Of a stretch of 64,000 nt of DNA, positions 24,958-33,890 are shown piece by piece (within the stretch, counting starts at the first letter, position 1; every line of letters starts with the position of its first letter). Below the pieces are notes generated by a model. That model did not search any database. It was not told where the DNA came from and worked only from the letters and a program-made list of their open reading frames with translations. The position numbers and the translations under genes were made by a program. This stretch comes from Mycoplasmatota bacterium (GTDB lineage Bacteria > Bacillota_I > Bacilli_A > Izemoplasmatales > Hujiaoplasmataceae), in NCBI GenBank assembly GCA_027859085.1, contig JAQIBJ010000077.1, positions 1-64,000 on the forward strand, in the 5' to 3' direction.

Positions 24958-26862
24958 CTAATATTTCCAAACTAATTGTGCACTGTTTCTTTTAATTTTA
25001 ATGGTGCCCAGATAATGTTGGTATTTTATATCATATTCTAATCTTCTAATGTTTTTTGGAATCAATGAATCGACTATAAATCTCTGACCTTTATATCTTA
25101 ATCCACTTAAACGAAAAATCACAAACATATATACCAGACCCATCAAGCCAAAATCAATTCCTTGACTATTTATCAATAATGATTCTTCAAAAACCGAAAC
25201 AGAATCAAAGAATTTAGTAAAATCTTTATTTTTCATTATATCACTTGAAACAAGATTTAAAAGTAATTGATTTAAATTAAAATTTTTAGATTGCTCTGAA
25301 AAATATTTAATATTGGCATTTATTTCATTTGATTTGAACTCATCATTAAACATAATAAATAAAAAGAACTGGTCAATTAATATATTCATAGAACCCTCTT
25401 TTATATCCAAACTCTCTCTCTCTTTATCAACTAAGTAATTTTGATAAGGATAAATCAAATGGTTATTGTTAGGTTTTAAAATATATATCTTACGATTGAG
25501 TTCATTTATATTTTTTATAAATTCTTTCAAATCACTTTTACTGAATCTATTTACAACACTCGATTTCTTATTTGGATTTATCCATAATTTAACTGTCCTC
25601 ACTGCATAACGAATCAAATAATTAGTGAAAGTATGATTGTTTATATGCTTCAATGAATGATTTAGGTTTGAAACATTATTAAAATCAAAATGAGTTTCTA
25701 TGAGATTCATTTCGCAATAATCTATATAGAATCGGCATATTTCAATTGATAATTCAAGAACAGATTCATCGATTAATGAGAGATCATTTGTAATCTCTTG
25801 ATACAATTCAATTAAATATATTAATAAAGCACCTTTGTAAATGGTTCTGTTTCCTGAATTAAAATCCTTAACACTGTCAATAATAATTGCGCCCTGAAAG
25901 CCTAAGCTTACAGCATCACTTTTATACTGTTTAATGTTTTGTATTCGTTTCAATAATTTCCGCTTTGCTATATTTGGATCATTATAAATATAAAATAGTA
26001 TCTGCATATATTCTTCAAATCCTGTTTGGTTTAAAGAATGTAAAGAAGGAAAGTTATTGAGATGTTGTCTATAAACATACGCCAATAACAAATCCATTTT
26101 TTTATTACTAATAATGTCCATTTTGTGTTGCTGGAACTCTGCTTTTTTGTATTTGATGTGATCTTTTTTTATCTTTTCATATGTTTGATTTAGTTTATAT
26201 TTCAATAATTTTTTCAATCGTCTTACACGCGGATCATAGCCAATAACTTTGGTTATTGTATATGTTCTATTTGCTTCAGCATCTATTATATAGTGTTCAG
26301 TAGGTTCATTTGATTTATTGCGATTTTTATGTCTGAAATCCTTATGATACATTAAAACCATATATCCACTATTTGAAGTTTTTAAAGTCATCTCATGAAG
26401 TTTAGATTTTAATAACATAACATCCTGACCGGGCATGATACAAGTATCATCAATTCCATGATATAAATCAATAGTAAAATTTTCACTTGTCTTAAATTTA
26501 TATTGCATATAAATAACCATTTCATGCTCATCTATAAATCTTTCACTATCAATGGTAACTTTTACACCATCGATAAGATATGTCGTTGATCTAGTTAGAA
26601 TATCTTCTTCTAATTTGTAAGTTTGTAAATGAGAAATTGGCTTTTGAAACTTAGGACTCAAAAGTTGATTATTGGCTTTTAGAATCGTAAATAATGGATT
26701 AAACAATACTTTTTTACTACATTCATCATAAACAGTAAAAACAGGTGTATCCTTAACAGCATTTTCTTCTAAAATACCAAGTAAAAACACTTTACCATTT
26801 GTGAGAGAAAATCGCTGATTATTAAATTTTAATTTAGCAATATCTTTGGTCTTTAACTCCAT
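24958..26862 (-). CDS. GH65-like protein with lost catalytic acid (pseudo-phosphorylase candidate)
   Basis: A 634-residue protein that reads as a very divergent glycoside hydrolase family 65 member (maltose/kojibiose phosphorylase fold). The N-terminal domain has FSLTNGKVFLLGILEE and LTRSTTYLIDG; the barrel has SLGFQGAIIIDS and YKGALLIYLIELYQEI; the C-terminal beta region has IPKNIRRLEYDIKYQHYLG. The active-site block, normally GPDEFHEHVDNNxYTNY, appears near residue 399 as NLNHSLKHINNHTFTNY, so the catalytic Glu is replaced and the Pro-Asp-Glu core is gone. A regulatory or binding role, or a changed reaction, is likely. It lies directly upstream of pyk in one unit. Assignment rests on motif recognition by eye. 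Confidence 0.65.
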   Translation of the reverse strand: MELKTKDIAKLKFNNQRFSLTNGKVFLLGILEENAVKDTPVFTVYDECSKKVLFNPLFTILKANNQLLSPKFQKPISHLQTYKLEEDILTRSTTYLIDGVKVTIDSERFIDEHEMVIYMQYKFKTSENFTIDLYHGIDDTCIMPGQDVMLLKSKLHEMTLKTSNSGYMVLMYHKDFRHKNRNKSNEPTEHYIIDAEANRTYTITKVIGYDPRVRRLKKLLKYKLNQTYEKIKKDHIKYKKAEFQQHKMDIISNKKMDLLLAYVYRQHLNNFPSLHSLNQTGFEEYMQILFYIYNDPNIAKRKLLKRIQNIKQYKSDAVSLGFQGAIIIDSVKDFNSGNRTIYKGALLIYLIELYQEITNDLSLIDESVLELSIEICRFYIDYCEMNLIETHFDFNNVSNLNHSLKHINNHTFTNYLIRYAVRTVKLWINPNKKSSVVNRFSKSDLKEFIKNINELNRKIYILKPNNNHLIYPYQNYLVDKERESLDIKEGSMNILIDQFFLFIMFNDEFKSNEINANIKYFSEQSKNFNLNQLLLNLVSSDIMKNKDFTKFFDSVSVFEESLLINSQGIDFGLMGLVYMFVIFRLSGLRYKGQRFIVDSLIPKNIRRLEYDIKYQHYLGTIKIKRNSAQLVWKY

Positions 26863-26973
26863 AAAGTTTAGCTCTCCTTACACTTTACTGACTATATTAT
26901 ATCTTTTTTTTAATATTAAACCAAGACATAGATTATATAAAGGGATTTAATTGTTCTTTTCAACTTTTATTTG

Positions 26974-27002
26974 TTGCTTTTTTTAAGTTTATTTGATAAA
27001 AT
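26974..27002 (+). promoter_or_regulatory. Promoter of rpsT
   Basis: TTGCTT (26974-26979) and TAAAAT (26997-27002) are spaced by 17 bases, 30 bases before the S20 start codon. Confidence 0.55.
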
Positions 27003-27032
27003 AATAACGCTATACGTATGGAGGTGAAAATC

Positions 27033-27293
27033 ATGGCTAATAACAAACAACAAAAGAAACGTAACATTCAAAATCAAAAAAGACGTCTTGCAAATGCATC
27101 TTTTAAATCTTCTTTAAAAACTGCAATCAAAAAAGTTGAAGCAGCTGTTAAAAATGGTGAAAAAGAGAATGCAACAGACTATTTAAACTACGCATTCAAG
27201 AAAATCGACAAAAGTGTTGCTAAAGGTATCCAACATAAAAACTATGCTAGCAGACAAAAAGCTCGTTTATCTAGAAAAGTAAATACATTATAA
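27033..27293 (+). CDS. rpsT: 30S ribosomal protein S20
   Basis: An 86-residue basic helical protein binding 16S rRNA. MANNKQQKKRNIQNQKRR and the C-terminal GIQHKNYASRQKARLSRKV are typical of S20. The ORF track begins five codons early; ATG 27033 follows GGAGGTG, and the mature MANN start is the usual one. It is on the opposite strand to holA, as in Bacillus. Confidence 0.97.
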   Translation: MANNKQQKKRNIQNQKRRLANASFKSSLKTAIKKVEAAVKNGEKENATDYLNYAFKKIDKSVAKGIQHKNYASRQKARLSRKVNTL

Positions 27294-27320
27294 GGCATAC
27301 AAATAGAATAAATAATGAAT

Positions 27321-27345
27321 AGCGTTCGTATTGCGAATGTTTTTA
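27321..27345 (+). terminator. Terminator of rpsT
   Basis: CGTTCG (27323-27328) pairs with CGAATG (27334-27339) through one wobble and is followed by TTTTTATTTAT. Confidence 0.7.
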
Positions 27346-27355
27346 TTTATATAAT

Positions 27356-27380
27356 AAAAAGACACTGAAAAGTGTCTTTT
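27356..27380 (-). terminator. Terminator of holA
   Basis: AAAAGACACT-GAAA-AGTGTCTTTT forms a perfect hairpin with poly-T on both strands, directly after the holA stop. It may also stop read-through from rpsT. Confidence 0.75.
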
Positions 27381-28338
27381 ATGCTTTTAATAAGAATAAC
27401 TCTAGTCCATTTGCTTTATCAACTTGACCACTTTTTATACGATAGTCTAAATCAGATAACGCAGAAATATGATTTTCTAGCTGGTTATAGCTAATTTCTT
27501 CTGCATTTTTTTTCATGTAATAAGCTCTCCCGCTTGATACTTTAAAATAACCCATGACATCTTTTTGAGAATATCCTAAATTTAATAATGACTTTGTATG
27601 AAGCATTTCCATAAATTTATTAGATATCGTCGAAAGCATCCAAATTTCATTGGTATTGATTTCTTTTAAATCTTTATAGATATCCATTAGTTTGACTTTA
27701 TTTTTTTCGATTAAAGCGTTCACTAAACTAAATATATTCTCATCAATATCTTTACTGGTGATTTGCATAATCATTTCCGAATTTATAATTTCTTTATCTC
27801 TTGCAAAAGATATTAATTTAGTCACTTCATTATTCACACTGTCTAAATCATGATTAATTCTATTAACAAATTGAGTCAATGCAAAAGGTTCTATTTTCAA
27901 TTCGTTTTCACGCAATTTTTCTTTGACAAAATCATAGACATTAAAATTCTTATTATGATTATACTCTTCACTCACAATGTTTTTCTTTAAAAACTTTACT
28001 ATCTTCTTATGTCCGTCCAATTTTTCATAGGGTGCTTGAATAACCATAATTGTCTCAGGAACATTCATGCTGCAAAATCGAATCAAGTCTTCAATTTCAT
28101 CTTCAGTTGATTTTCCTTGCCTAATTAAAAAACTAGAATTACGAATGATAACACCCTTTTTATCAACTAAAAAAGGCAACGTTAAAGCATTTGATAACGC
28201 TATATGTAAGCCTGTTTCTTCAAAATCATATACTTCAATCGCATCTTCTGGAACTTCAAATTGTTCAAAGATGCGATTTGTTTGTTCTTTTATTGAAAAA
28301 TGATTATCACCATATAATAAATAACAATGTTTATTCAT
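27379..28338 (-). CDS. holA: DNA polymerase III subunit delta
   Basis: A 319-residue clamp-loader subunit (YqeN in Bacillus). CYLLYGDNHFSIKEQ at the N-terminus and a central NIFSLVNAL motif match the HolA family; the C-terminal helical collar domain ends with DYRIKSGQVDKANGLELFLL. It opens the sliding clamp during loading onto DNA. Its place after comEC and next to rpsT is the same as in Bacillus subtilis. Confidence 0.9.
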   Translation of the reverse strand: MNKHCYLLYGDNHFSIKEQTNRIFEQFEVPEDAIEVYDFEETGLHIALSNALTLPFLVDKKGVIIRNSSFLIRQGKSTEDEIEDLIRFCSMNVPETIMVIQAPYEKLDGHKKIVKFLKKNIVSEEYNHNKNFNVYDFVKEKLRENELKIEPFALTQFVNRINHDLDSVNNEVTKLISFARDKEIINSEMIMQITSKDIDENIFSLVNALIEKNKVKLMDIYKDLKEINTNEIWMLSTISNKFMEMLHTKSLLNLGYSQKDVMGYFKVSSGRAYYMKKNAEEISYNQLENHISALSDLDYRIKSGQVDKANGLELFLLKA

Positions 28339-28387
28339 GAAAACCTCTCTTTATCCATAGAATATTATACCATAAATAATAATGAAT

Positions 28388-30550
28388 TTATATGTTGAAA
28401 ATAATTTCATAATCCTTTTTCCCATTATAATAGAAATATCGATATCGATATAATTTTCCATAGACATTTACAATACTACCCTGTTCCTTTGTAATATAAA
28501 TATTGTTTAATTCTTCATATAAGTTTTGAATGACTTTTTCACTAGGAAACCCATAACTATTCTTTCCCGCTGAGATGTAAGCGTATTTTGGTTTAAAATG
28601 CTGAATGAACATTTTAGTCGATGAAGTCTTTGATCCATGATGAGCAACTTTTAGATGATCCACTTCAAAATGATATTCACGAATCATCATTGCTTCTATT
28701 TCATTTTCAATATCGCCTGTAAACAGCCAACTTTCACCGCTGATCATCGTGTATAGTACCAAAGCGTTATTATTCTCATTTTCAAATCCTTGATCGCCAT
28801 TCAAAACATATATAGGTGTATTTCCACAGTTTATAATATCGCCCTTTGAAACCACCTTCTGAATGGACAAATCAGTATTTTCATATATTTTAGAAACATA
28901 AAGTTTTTTTACATTAATCGCTGATAATATATCATTAATTTCTCCATAATGGTCTTGGTGCTGGTGAGTTAAAATTATCGCATCTAATGATTTAATATTT
29001 TCACCTGTAAAATATTGAATCAGAGTGTCATAATCATCTGGACCACCAGTATCAATGAGTAAACGACAATCTTTTGTTTGAATATAACTTGCTTCTGCTT
29101 GATTGACATCAAATAGAATCACTTTAACGTCATCGTTTAACAATGTAAATTGTAAAATTACAACAATAAATCCAAACCATAGAAAAGCAATTCTTCTTTT
29201 ATGTTTTTTGTAATAGACAATTGTAATTACAATAACTAACCAAAACAATAATTTTATAAAAGAATTAGAAAAATTATAATTATAGTAAATATTAATTTCG
29301 GCTACATAAATCATCAATCTTTCAAAACCTTTAACAAAAAACAAATACATTGGACTTAAATATGGACAAACCAAAAGAATGATGGCTCCAGGCAATAATA
29401 TCAAACTAACATAAACAATAAATATGGGATTTAATAATACATTCAATAAACCAAATGTTTTGTTGATGGATAATGTAATCGGTAAACTAAAAACAATAGC
29501 GATGAAACTTATAAGCAATAACTTACTTATCCCTTGTTTGTGAATATATAATGCTTTAAATAATATTAATACATAAGCCATTAAAAATGACAGTTGGAAT
29601 CCTAAACTAAATATATAGTATGGATTTATTCCAAGGAAAGCAATAAAAACAAAAGACAAATAATCACTGGCACTAAATCGTCGCTTACTTTCCTTAGTCA
29701 ATAGAATAATAAAGAGAAATAGTGAAGCTCTAACAATAGAAATAGAGAAACCTGTCACTATATTATAAAATAATAGAAATATTGTTAATATGAAATGATA
29801 TGTCTGTCTTTTTAAGTAAAATAACTGTAATATTTTGTTAAGCATTAATACAATAAAACCTAAATGCATACCTGAAATCGCAAAAAGATGTGAAATACCT
29901 ATGTCATTAGAGAGTTTTTTCACCGAATCATCCAAATCTTCTTTATATCCTAGAATAAATAGTTTCATATAGGTTGAAACATCTTTGGAGTAATTTTCAT
30001 CAAAGTAATTTTTGATATGAAATGATACGATGTTTAGATTATATTTTTGAGTCAATATTGAAATATGGCTTGAATCTATTCTATCAACAATCTTTTGTGT
30101 TTTTAAATACTCGCTATAATTAAAATTATGTTCAACATGTTTTTGATCATACTCAATAAATTTTCCTTCTATATAAATAATCATACCTGGTTTAAAAGAC
30201 ATTGCATCTTCATCATAGACAATATATCTATATTTCGATTTAACAATTAAGTAGTTACTATGAACTTCAATGACTTCGCCGTTAATTGGTAGATTTTCAG
30301 GTTTTACTTGATTGATTTGTATAATTCTAATGCCTATAAAAATGACGAAAAATAATGTGATTAACATCAATTGTTTAAATTTATAATAGATAAATATTAG
30401 ATAAACTATCACAAAAATGATCAAATATTGATGCTTAGTTGCAAATAGAAATAACGAAATAATTAATGAAATATGAGCATATTTAGAAGCACTAAACAGT
30501 AATATTGTCTTTAATTTTTTCATATATGTATTCTTTAATTCCTGAAACAT
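28388..30550 (-). CDS. comEC: DNA uptake channel protein ComEC
   Basis: A 720-residue membrane protein for passage of single-stranded DNA. Residues about 10-140 hold two helices and a DUF4131-type OB region, about 200-465 hold the Competence domain with many helices (HLFAISGMHLGFI), and about 470-700 hold a metallo-beta-lactamase-like nuclease domain with ILTHQHQDHYGEI and HLKVAHHGSKTSS. ATG 30550 follows GAGG at good spacing and overlaps the comEA end by 59 bases; an alternative ATG at 30523 has no clear binding site. ComEA precedes it, and holA follows. Confidence 0.95.
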   Translation of the reverse strand: MFQELKNTYMKKLKTILLFSASKYAHISLIISLFLFATKHQYLIIFVIVYLIFIYYKFKQLMLITLFFVIFIGIRIIQINQVKPENLPINGEVIEVHSNYLIVKSKYRYIVYDEDAMSFKPGMIIYIEGKFIEYDQKHVEHNFNYSEYLKTQKIVDRIDSSHISILTQKYNLNIVSFHIKNYFDENYSKDVSTYMKLFILGYKEDLDDSVKKLSNDIGISHLFAISGMHLGFIVLMLNKILQLFYLKRQTYHFILTIFLLFYNIVTGFSISIVRASLFLFIILLTKESKRRFSASDYLSFVFIAFLGINPYYIFSLGFQLSFLMAYVLILFKALYIHKQGISKLLLISFIAIVFSLPITLSINKTFGLLNVLLNPIFIVYVSLILLPGAIILLVCPYLSPMYLFFVKGFERLMIYVAEINIYYNYNFSNSFIKLLFWLVIVITIVYYKKHKRRIAFLWFGFIVVILQFTLLNDDVKVILFDVNQAEASYIQTKDCRLLIDTGGPDDYDTLIQYFTGENIKSLDAIILTHQHQDHYGEINDILSAINVKKLYVSKIYENTDLSIQKVVSKGDIINCGNTPIYVLNGDQGFENENNNALVLYTMISGESWLFTGDIENEIEAMMIREYHFEVDHLKVAHHGSKTSSTKMFIQHFKPKYAYISAGKNSYGFPSEKVIQNLYEELNNIYITKEQGSIVNVYGKLYRYRYFYYNGKKDYEIIFNI

Positions 30551-32219
30551 TCATTATTTCCTCTATTGAATTAAAACCACCATTTATATCCCTATATTCT
30601 ATAATTCTTTCACCCAATATAATACCAATACCAGATAATGTTTGCAGTTGTTCTAAACCCGCTGTATTGATATTGACTTTGTCAACGGGTGTGTTTGGTA
30701 GTTGAGGGACTTGACTTTCAATGCTTGGAATATGAATAGATATGGATTCTGAAATTGACTGACTAAAGTCAATGATTGCAATATTTGCATTTATAGTTAA
30801 CCCACCAGCTATATATATTAAATCCACAACATCAATGCCTTTAGTCACATAATAAGTACCAGGATTGAATACTTCACCAGTGATTGAGACATATATGTTT
30901 TCATCAAATTGACTTGGTATAACAATAATTTCTTCATCTAATAATATTCTTGTTAAATTCACTTCATTTTGATCTGCATCTCCTGTAAAACCACCGGCTC
31001 TATTGATTAACATTAATAACCGATCGCCTGGTCTCATCGTATAAATACCAGGAAAATATACTTCTCCCCTTATTTCAACAAATAAATTGTCTTGTGTTGT
31101 TACTACTTTATCAACAATAATTAAATCTTCATCATTGAGAATCTCTGATAAATTCAAACTAATGGAATCTGCATCAGGTCTAAATCCACCTGCCATTCTT
31201 ATTAAATCTAAAACCCTAGAACCTTCTTTTAAATAATATACGCCAGGATATTTCACTTCTCCCTTTAAATCAACAGCCATCATCATTTCTGATTCAATGG
31301 TTGAAATTATAATTAACTGTTCATCTTGAACAAATTCTGATAGATTTATATGTTCATAATCAGCATTTTCATCAAAACCACCGGCAAGATTTATCACATC
31401 AACAACTCTATCGCCCTGATTAAAGAAATATACCCCGGGATTCTTAACCGCACCTTTAATATCAACTGCTAAAGTATTTTCTTTTTCATTCTTACTTTCA
31501 ATAGTAATCACTTGATGATTACTAAGCAATTCTACAAGATTGATATCTTCAGTATGTGCGTCTTCAAGTAAACCACCAGCTGCATTGATTAAATCGATTA
31601 CCAAATCACTAGCTTCCATATAATAAACGCCAGGATAAGTCACTTGTCCCTTGATTTCAACATATAGCTTCATATCATCAAGACTCTTAATAATTATAGA
31701 GTCTCCTTCAGATAATTTTTGAGCCAAGTTTATTAAGGCAATATTTGCATTTATACTGAACCCGCCTGCATCTTCTACTAAATCGTTGATAATCGCGTTC
31801 TCTTTCAACTTGTACAATCCCGGGTTCAATACTTCACCTTTGACCTCAACGTTGATGTAGCGCTGAATGTTAGGTGTCTCTGTGGAATTATTCATCTTCC
31901 TTGGTATAACAATGACCATCTCATCTTCTAACTTTTGAGAACGATTAATGTCATCTACAAAAGCATCTTCTGTTAATCCTCCAGCTTTATTGATTAAATC
32001 CAATACTCTTTCATCTTTTCCGCAAGCATAAATTCCAGGCAAATGAACTTCGCCTTTAATTTCAACTTGTATGTCAGCAGTAACATTCAATGATTCTGTT
32101 GTTAACTGATAATTCATTTCATTTACTGGCACCTTTGAAATAAAATTATTAACAATAACAAATCCAATAATCCCGATTAATATTAGAAAAATACCTATGT
32201 TGTTTTTAATCCAATTCAT
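30492..32219 (-). CDS. comEA: ComEA-like DNA receptor with seven SLBB repeats
   Basis: A 575-residue membrane-anchored protein. A helix at about 7-28 anchors it with the rest outside. Seven SLBB repeats begin near residues 50, 122, 185, 250, 314, 379 and 441, each of the form VEIKGEVxxPGVY followed by an AGG turn. The C-terminal helix-hairpin-helix DNA-binding domain (about 514-575) has VNINTAGLEQLQTLSGIGIILGERI. Ordinary ComEA has one SLBB and about 200 residues, so this is a strong expansion that would lengthen the receptor well beyond the usual. ATG follows GAGGTG. A terminator upstream separates it from yqeM, so it may have its own promoter. Confidence 0.93.
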   Translation of the reverse strand: MNWIKNNIGIFLILIGIIGFVIVNNFISKVPVNEMNYQLTTESLNVTADIQVEIKGEVHLPGIYACGKDERVLDLINKAGGLTEDAFVDDINRSQKLEDEMVIVIPRKMNNSTETPNIQRYINVEVKGEVLNPGLYKLKENAIINDLVEDAGGFSINANIALINLAQKLSEGDSIIIKSLDDMKLYVEIKGQVTYPGVYYMEASDLVIDLINAAGGLLEDAHTEDINLVELLSNHQVITIESKNEKENTLAVDIKGAVKNPGVYFFNQGDRVVDVINLAGGFDENADYEHINLSEFVQDEQLIIISTIESEMMMAVDLKGEVKYPGVYYLKEGSRVLDLIRMAGGFRPDADSISLNLSEILNDEDLIIVDKVVTTQDNLFVEIRGEVYFPGIYTMRPGDRLLMLINRAGGFTGDADQNEVNLTRILLDEEIIVIPSQFDENIYVSITGEVFNPGTYYVTKGIDVVDLIYIAGGLTINANIAIIDFSQSISESISIHIPSIESQVPQLPNTPVDKVNINTAGLEQLQTLSGIGIILGERIIEYRDINGGFNSIEEIMNVSGIKEYIYEKIKDNITV

Positions 32220-32267
32220 AAAATCACCTCAATTAAATAATACAGTTCTAAGGTGAAAAATCTTTAT

Positions 32268-32292
32268 AAAAAAAACACTCAATTATTGAGTG
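32268..32292 (-). terminator. Terminator between yqeM and comEA
   Basis: CACTCAA (32276-32282) and TTGAGTG (32286-32292) form a stem followed on the minus strand by eight T residues. It probably ends the yqe unit, giving comEA separate control. Confidence 0.75.
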
Positions 32293-32295
32293 CTT

Positions 32296-32973
32296 TTATT
32301 TTGCTTTTTGTACAACATATATCTTTCTTTCAGGTAAGGTTTTTGAATCGATTAATTTGAATCCTACTTTTTCTATAATTTTTTCGTATTCTAAATATTC
32401 ATGTGTTTGTTCATGAATATGAATTTCTTGTGGATTCTCTTCATTTTCAACTTTAATTGTATGAATGATACTATGGGGTTTATCACCTTTTTTGCTCTTC
32501 CAATGAAAATTAAATTCTTCATCAATTTCTTCATACCCATCAAAAGCATCAATAAACTCAACTGATAAAATATCGAAAATAAAAATGCCGTTATCTTTTA
32601 AACTATTATATATATTGGTAAAACCAAATTCAACATCTTCTAAATCAGATAAATGATTGATCACATCCATAGATGCAATAATTAAATCAAAATCATAATC
32701 TATTGGATCCAAAAGATCATAAACACCAACTTCAATGTCTAAACCTTCGTTTTCAGCTCTTTGAGAAACGATGTAAAGCATATTTTCACTTAAGTCAGTT
32801 GCGACCACATCATTTCCTAAACGAGCCAGTTGGATAGAAAGATTACCAGTACCACATCCAATATCCAAAACAGATCCTGTTGTTGAGTATTTTGATATGT
32901 AATCTAAATACTGTTCGTAAACCTCTTCGTCAATAAAGGCATCATAAAAATTTGCTAGATAATCATATTCCAT
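32296..32973 (-). CDS. yqeM: SAM-dependent methyltransferase YqeM
   Basis: A 225-residue class I methyltransferase. SAM motif I is VLDIGCGTGNLSIQLA near residue 40 and motif II lies at DLIIASMDVINHL. In Bacillus yqeM sits after rsfS, as here; the substrate is unknown. ATG 32973 follows GAGGACC and overlaps the end of rsfS; the ORF track starts five codons earlier. Confidence 0.87.
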   Translation of the reverse strand: MEYDYLANFYDAFIDEEVYEQYLDYISKYSTTGSVLDIGCGTGNLSIQLARLGNDVVATDLSENMLYIVSQRAENEGLDIEVGVYDLLDPIDYDFDLIIASMDVINHLSDLEDVEFGFTNIYNSLKDNGIFIFDILSVEFIDAFDGYEEIDEEFNFHWKSKKGDKPHSIIHTIKVENEENPQEIHIHEQTHEYLEYEKIIEKVGFKLIDSKTLPERKIYVVQKAK

Positions 32974-33310
32974 TATCAAGGTCCTCAATATTTATTTTTT
33001 TTCGATCATAAAATAATTTTTCTATTTGATAATCGTTTCTTGTGTCCTTATGCATTATATGAATGATTATCTTTTTTAAATCTATTAAAACCCATCGATG
33101 AGATGTATCACTTTCAACATGAAAATCATCTTGGTCTTCAAGTATTCTTTTGATAAAGTCTACTGATGAGTGAGCTTGTCTTTCATTAGAAGCTGATGCA
33201 ATTATCTGATAATCAAAAAAAGGAGACTGCCCTCTAAAATCATATATTAATATATCATATAATTTTAAGTCTGATAATGTATTATATACTTTTGTTAAAC
33301 TAACGCTCAT
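32963..33310 (-). CDS. rsfS: Ribosomal silencing factor RsfS
   Basis: A 115-residue protein of the DUF143/Iojap family. It binds L14 on the 50S subunit and blocks subunit joining under starvation. LYDILIYDFRGQSPFFDYQII and HRWVLIDLKKIIIHIM are the family motifs. It overlaps yqeK by 11 bases and yqeM by 11 bases, so the three are translated together. Confidence 0.93.
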   Translation of the reverse strand: MSVSLTKVYNTLSDLKLYDILIYDFRGQSPFFDYQIIASASNERQAHSSVDFIKRILEDQDDFHVESDTSHRWVLIDLKKIIIHIMHKDTRNDYQIEKLFYDRKKINIEDLDNGI

Positions 33311-33890
33311 TAATTACCTCCGTTTTATTTTTATAATAAGACAATGCATCTTTTGATAAAGCAGATACATTTCTATTCTTTTTTTCTAAGTAGCCTACTG
33401 AATTATTAAAAATATGGTATGTGACTAAATCAAGATCTTTTATTGCCATGTCTCTTAAAGACTCATCTACAAATGCTCTTGATTCTTCAATATAATCACT
33501 AATAAACACAATTTGTTCAACTCTTGATTTGAAAATTCTACCTGTGCAGTGATAAATAATAGCATCTATTATCTCTTGATCATCAATTGAGAAAACAAGT
33601 TCTGCCTTACCAGCTGCTGAATAAGCATGTAAACAACCTTGTGGTATTTGCTTTAATTCATCTTCACTAAACTTTTTTTTAGCCATTTCAAATGCATCAT
33701 CAATTGATTCGTTTTTAGTGAAATCATGTAAAAGTGCTGCAACTTCAAGTCTAAACAAATCCACTGAGTGAATCTTTCCTAATTTCAAAGCCATATCTCT
33801 CACACTGAGCGTATGATTCAATCTGTCTTGATCAGATTCAAAAACATTCACTAGATATGAAATGATGTTTTCAATAAGGTTACTTTTCAT
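33300..33890 (-). CDS. yqeK: HD-domain Ap4A hydrolase YqeK
   Basis: A 196-residue HD phosphohydrolase. HTLSVRDMALKL, the HD pair in ALLHDFTKN, the HAYSAA motif and IIYHCTGR match YqeK, which cleaves diadenosine tetraphosphate symmetrically to ADP. It overlaps yqeH by one base (TAATG). In most Bacillota nadD directly precedes yqeK; it is missing here, as are aroE and yhbY. Confidence 0.92.
   Translation of the reverse strand: MKSNLIENIISYLVNVFESDQDRLNHTLSVRDMALKLGKIHSVDLFRLEVAALLHDFTKNESIDDAFEMAKKKFSEDELKQIPQGCLHAYSAAGKAELVFSIDDQEIIDAIIYHCTGRIFKSRVEQIVFISDYIEESRAFVDESLRDMAIKDLDLVTYHIFNNSVGYLEKKNRNVSALSKDALSYYKNKTEVINER

Noticed and set aside
30720-32072. Repeats in comEA considered as a CRISPR or DNA repeat array
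   Set aside because: The repeats are seen at protein level with a period near 65 residues and diverged DNA; they are SLBB domains, not an array with spacers.
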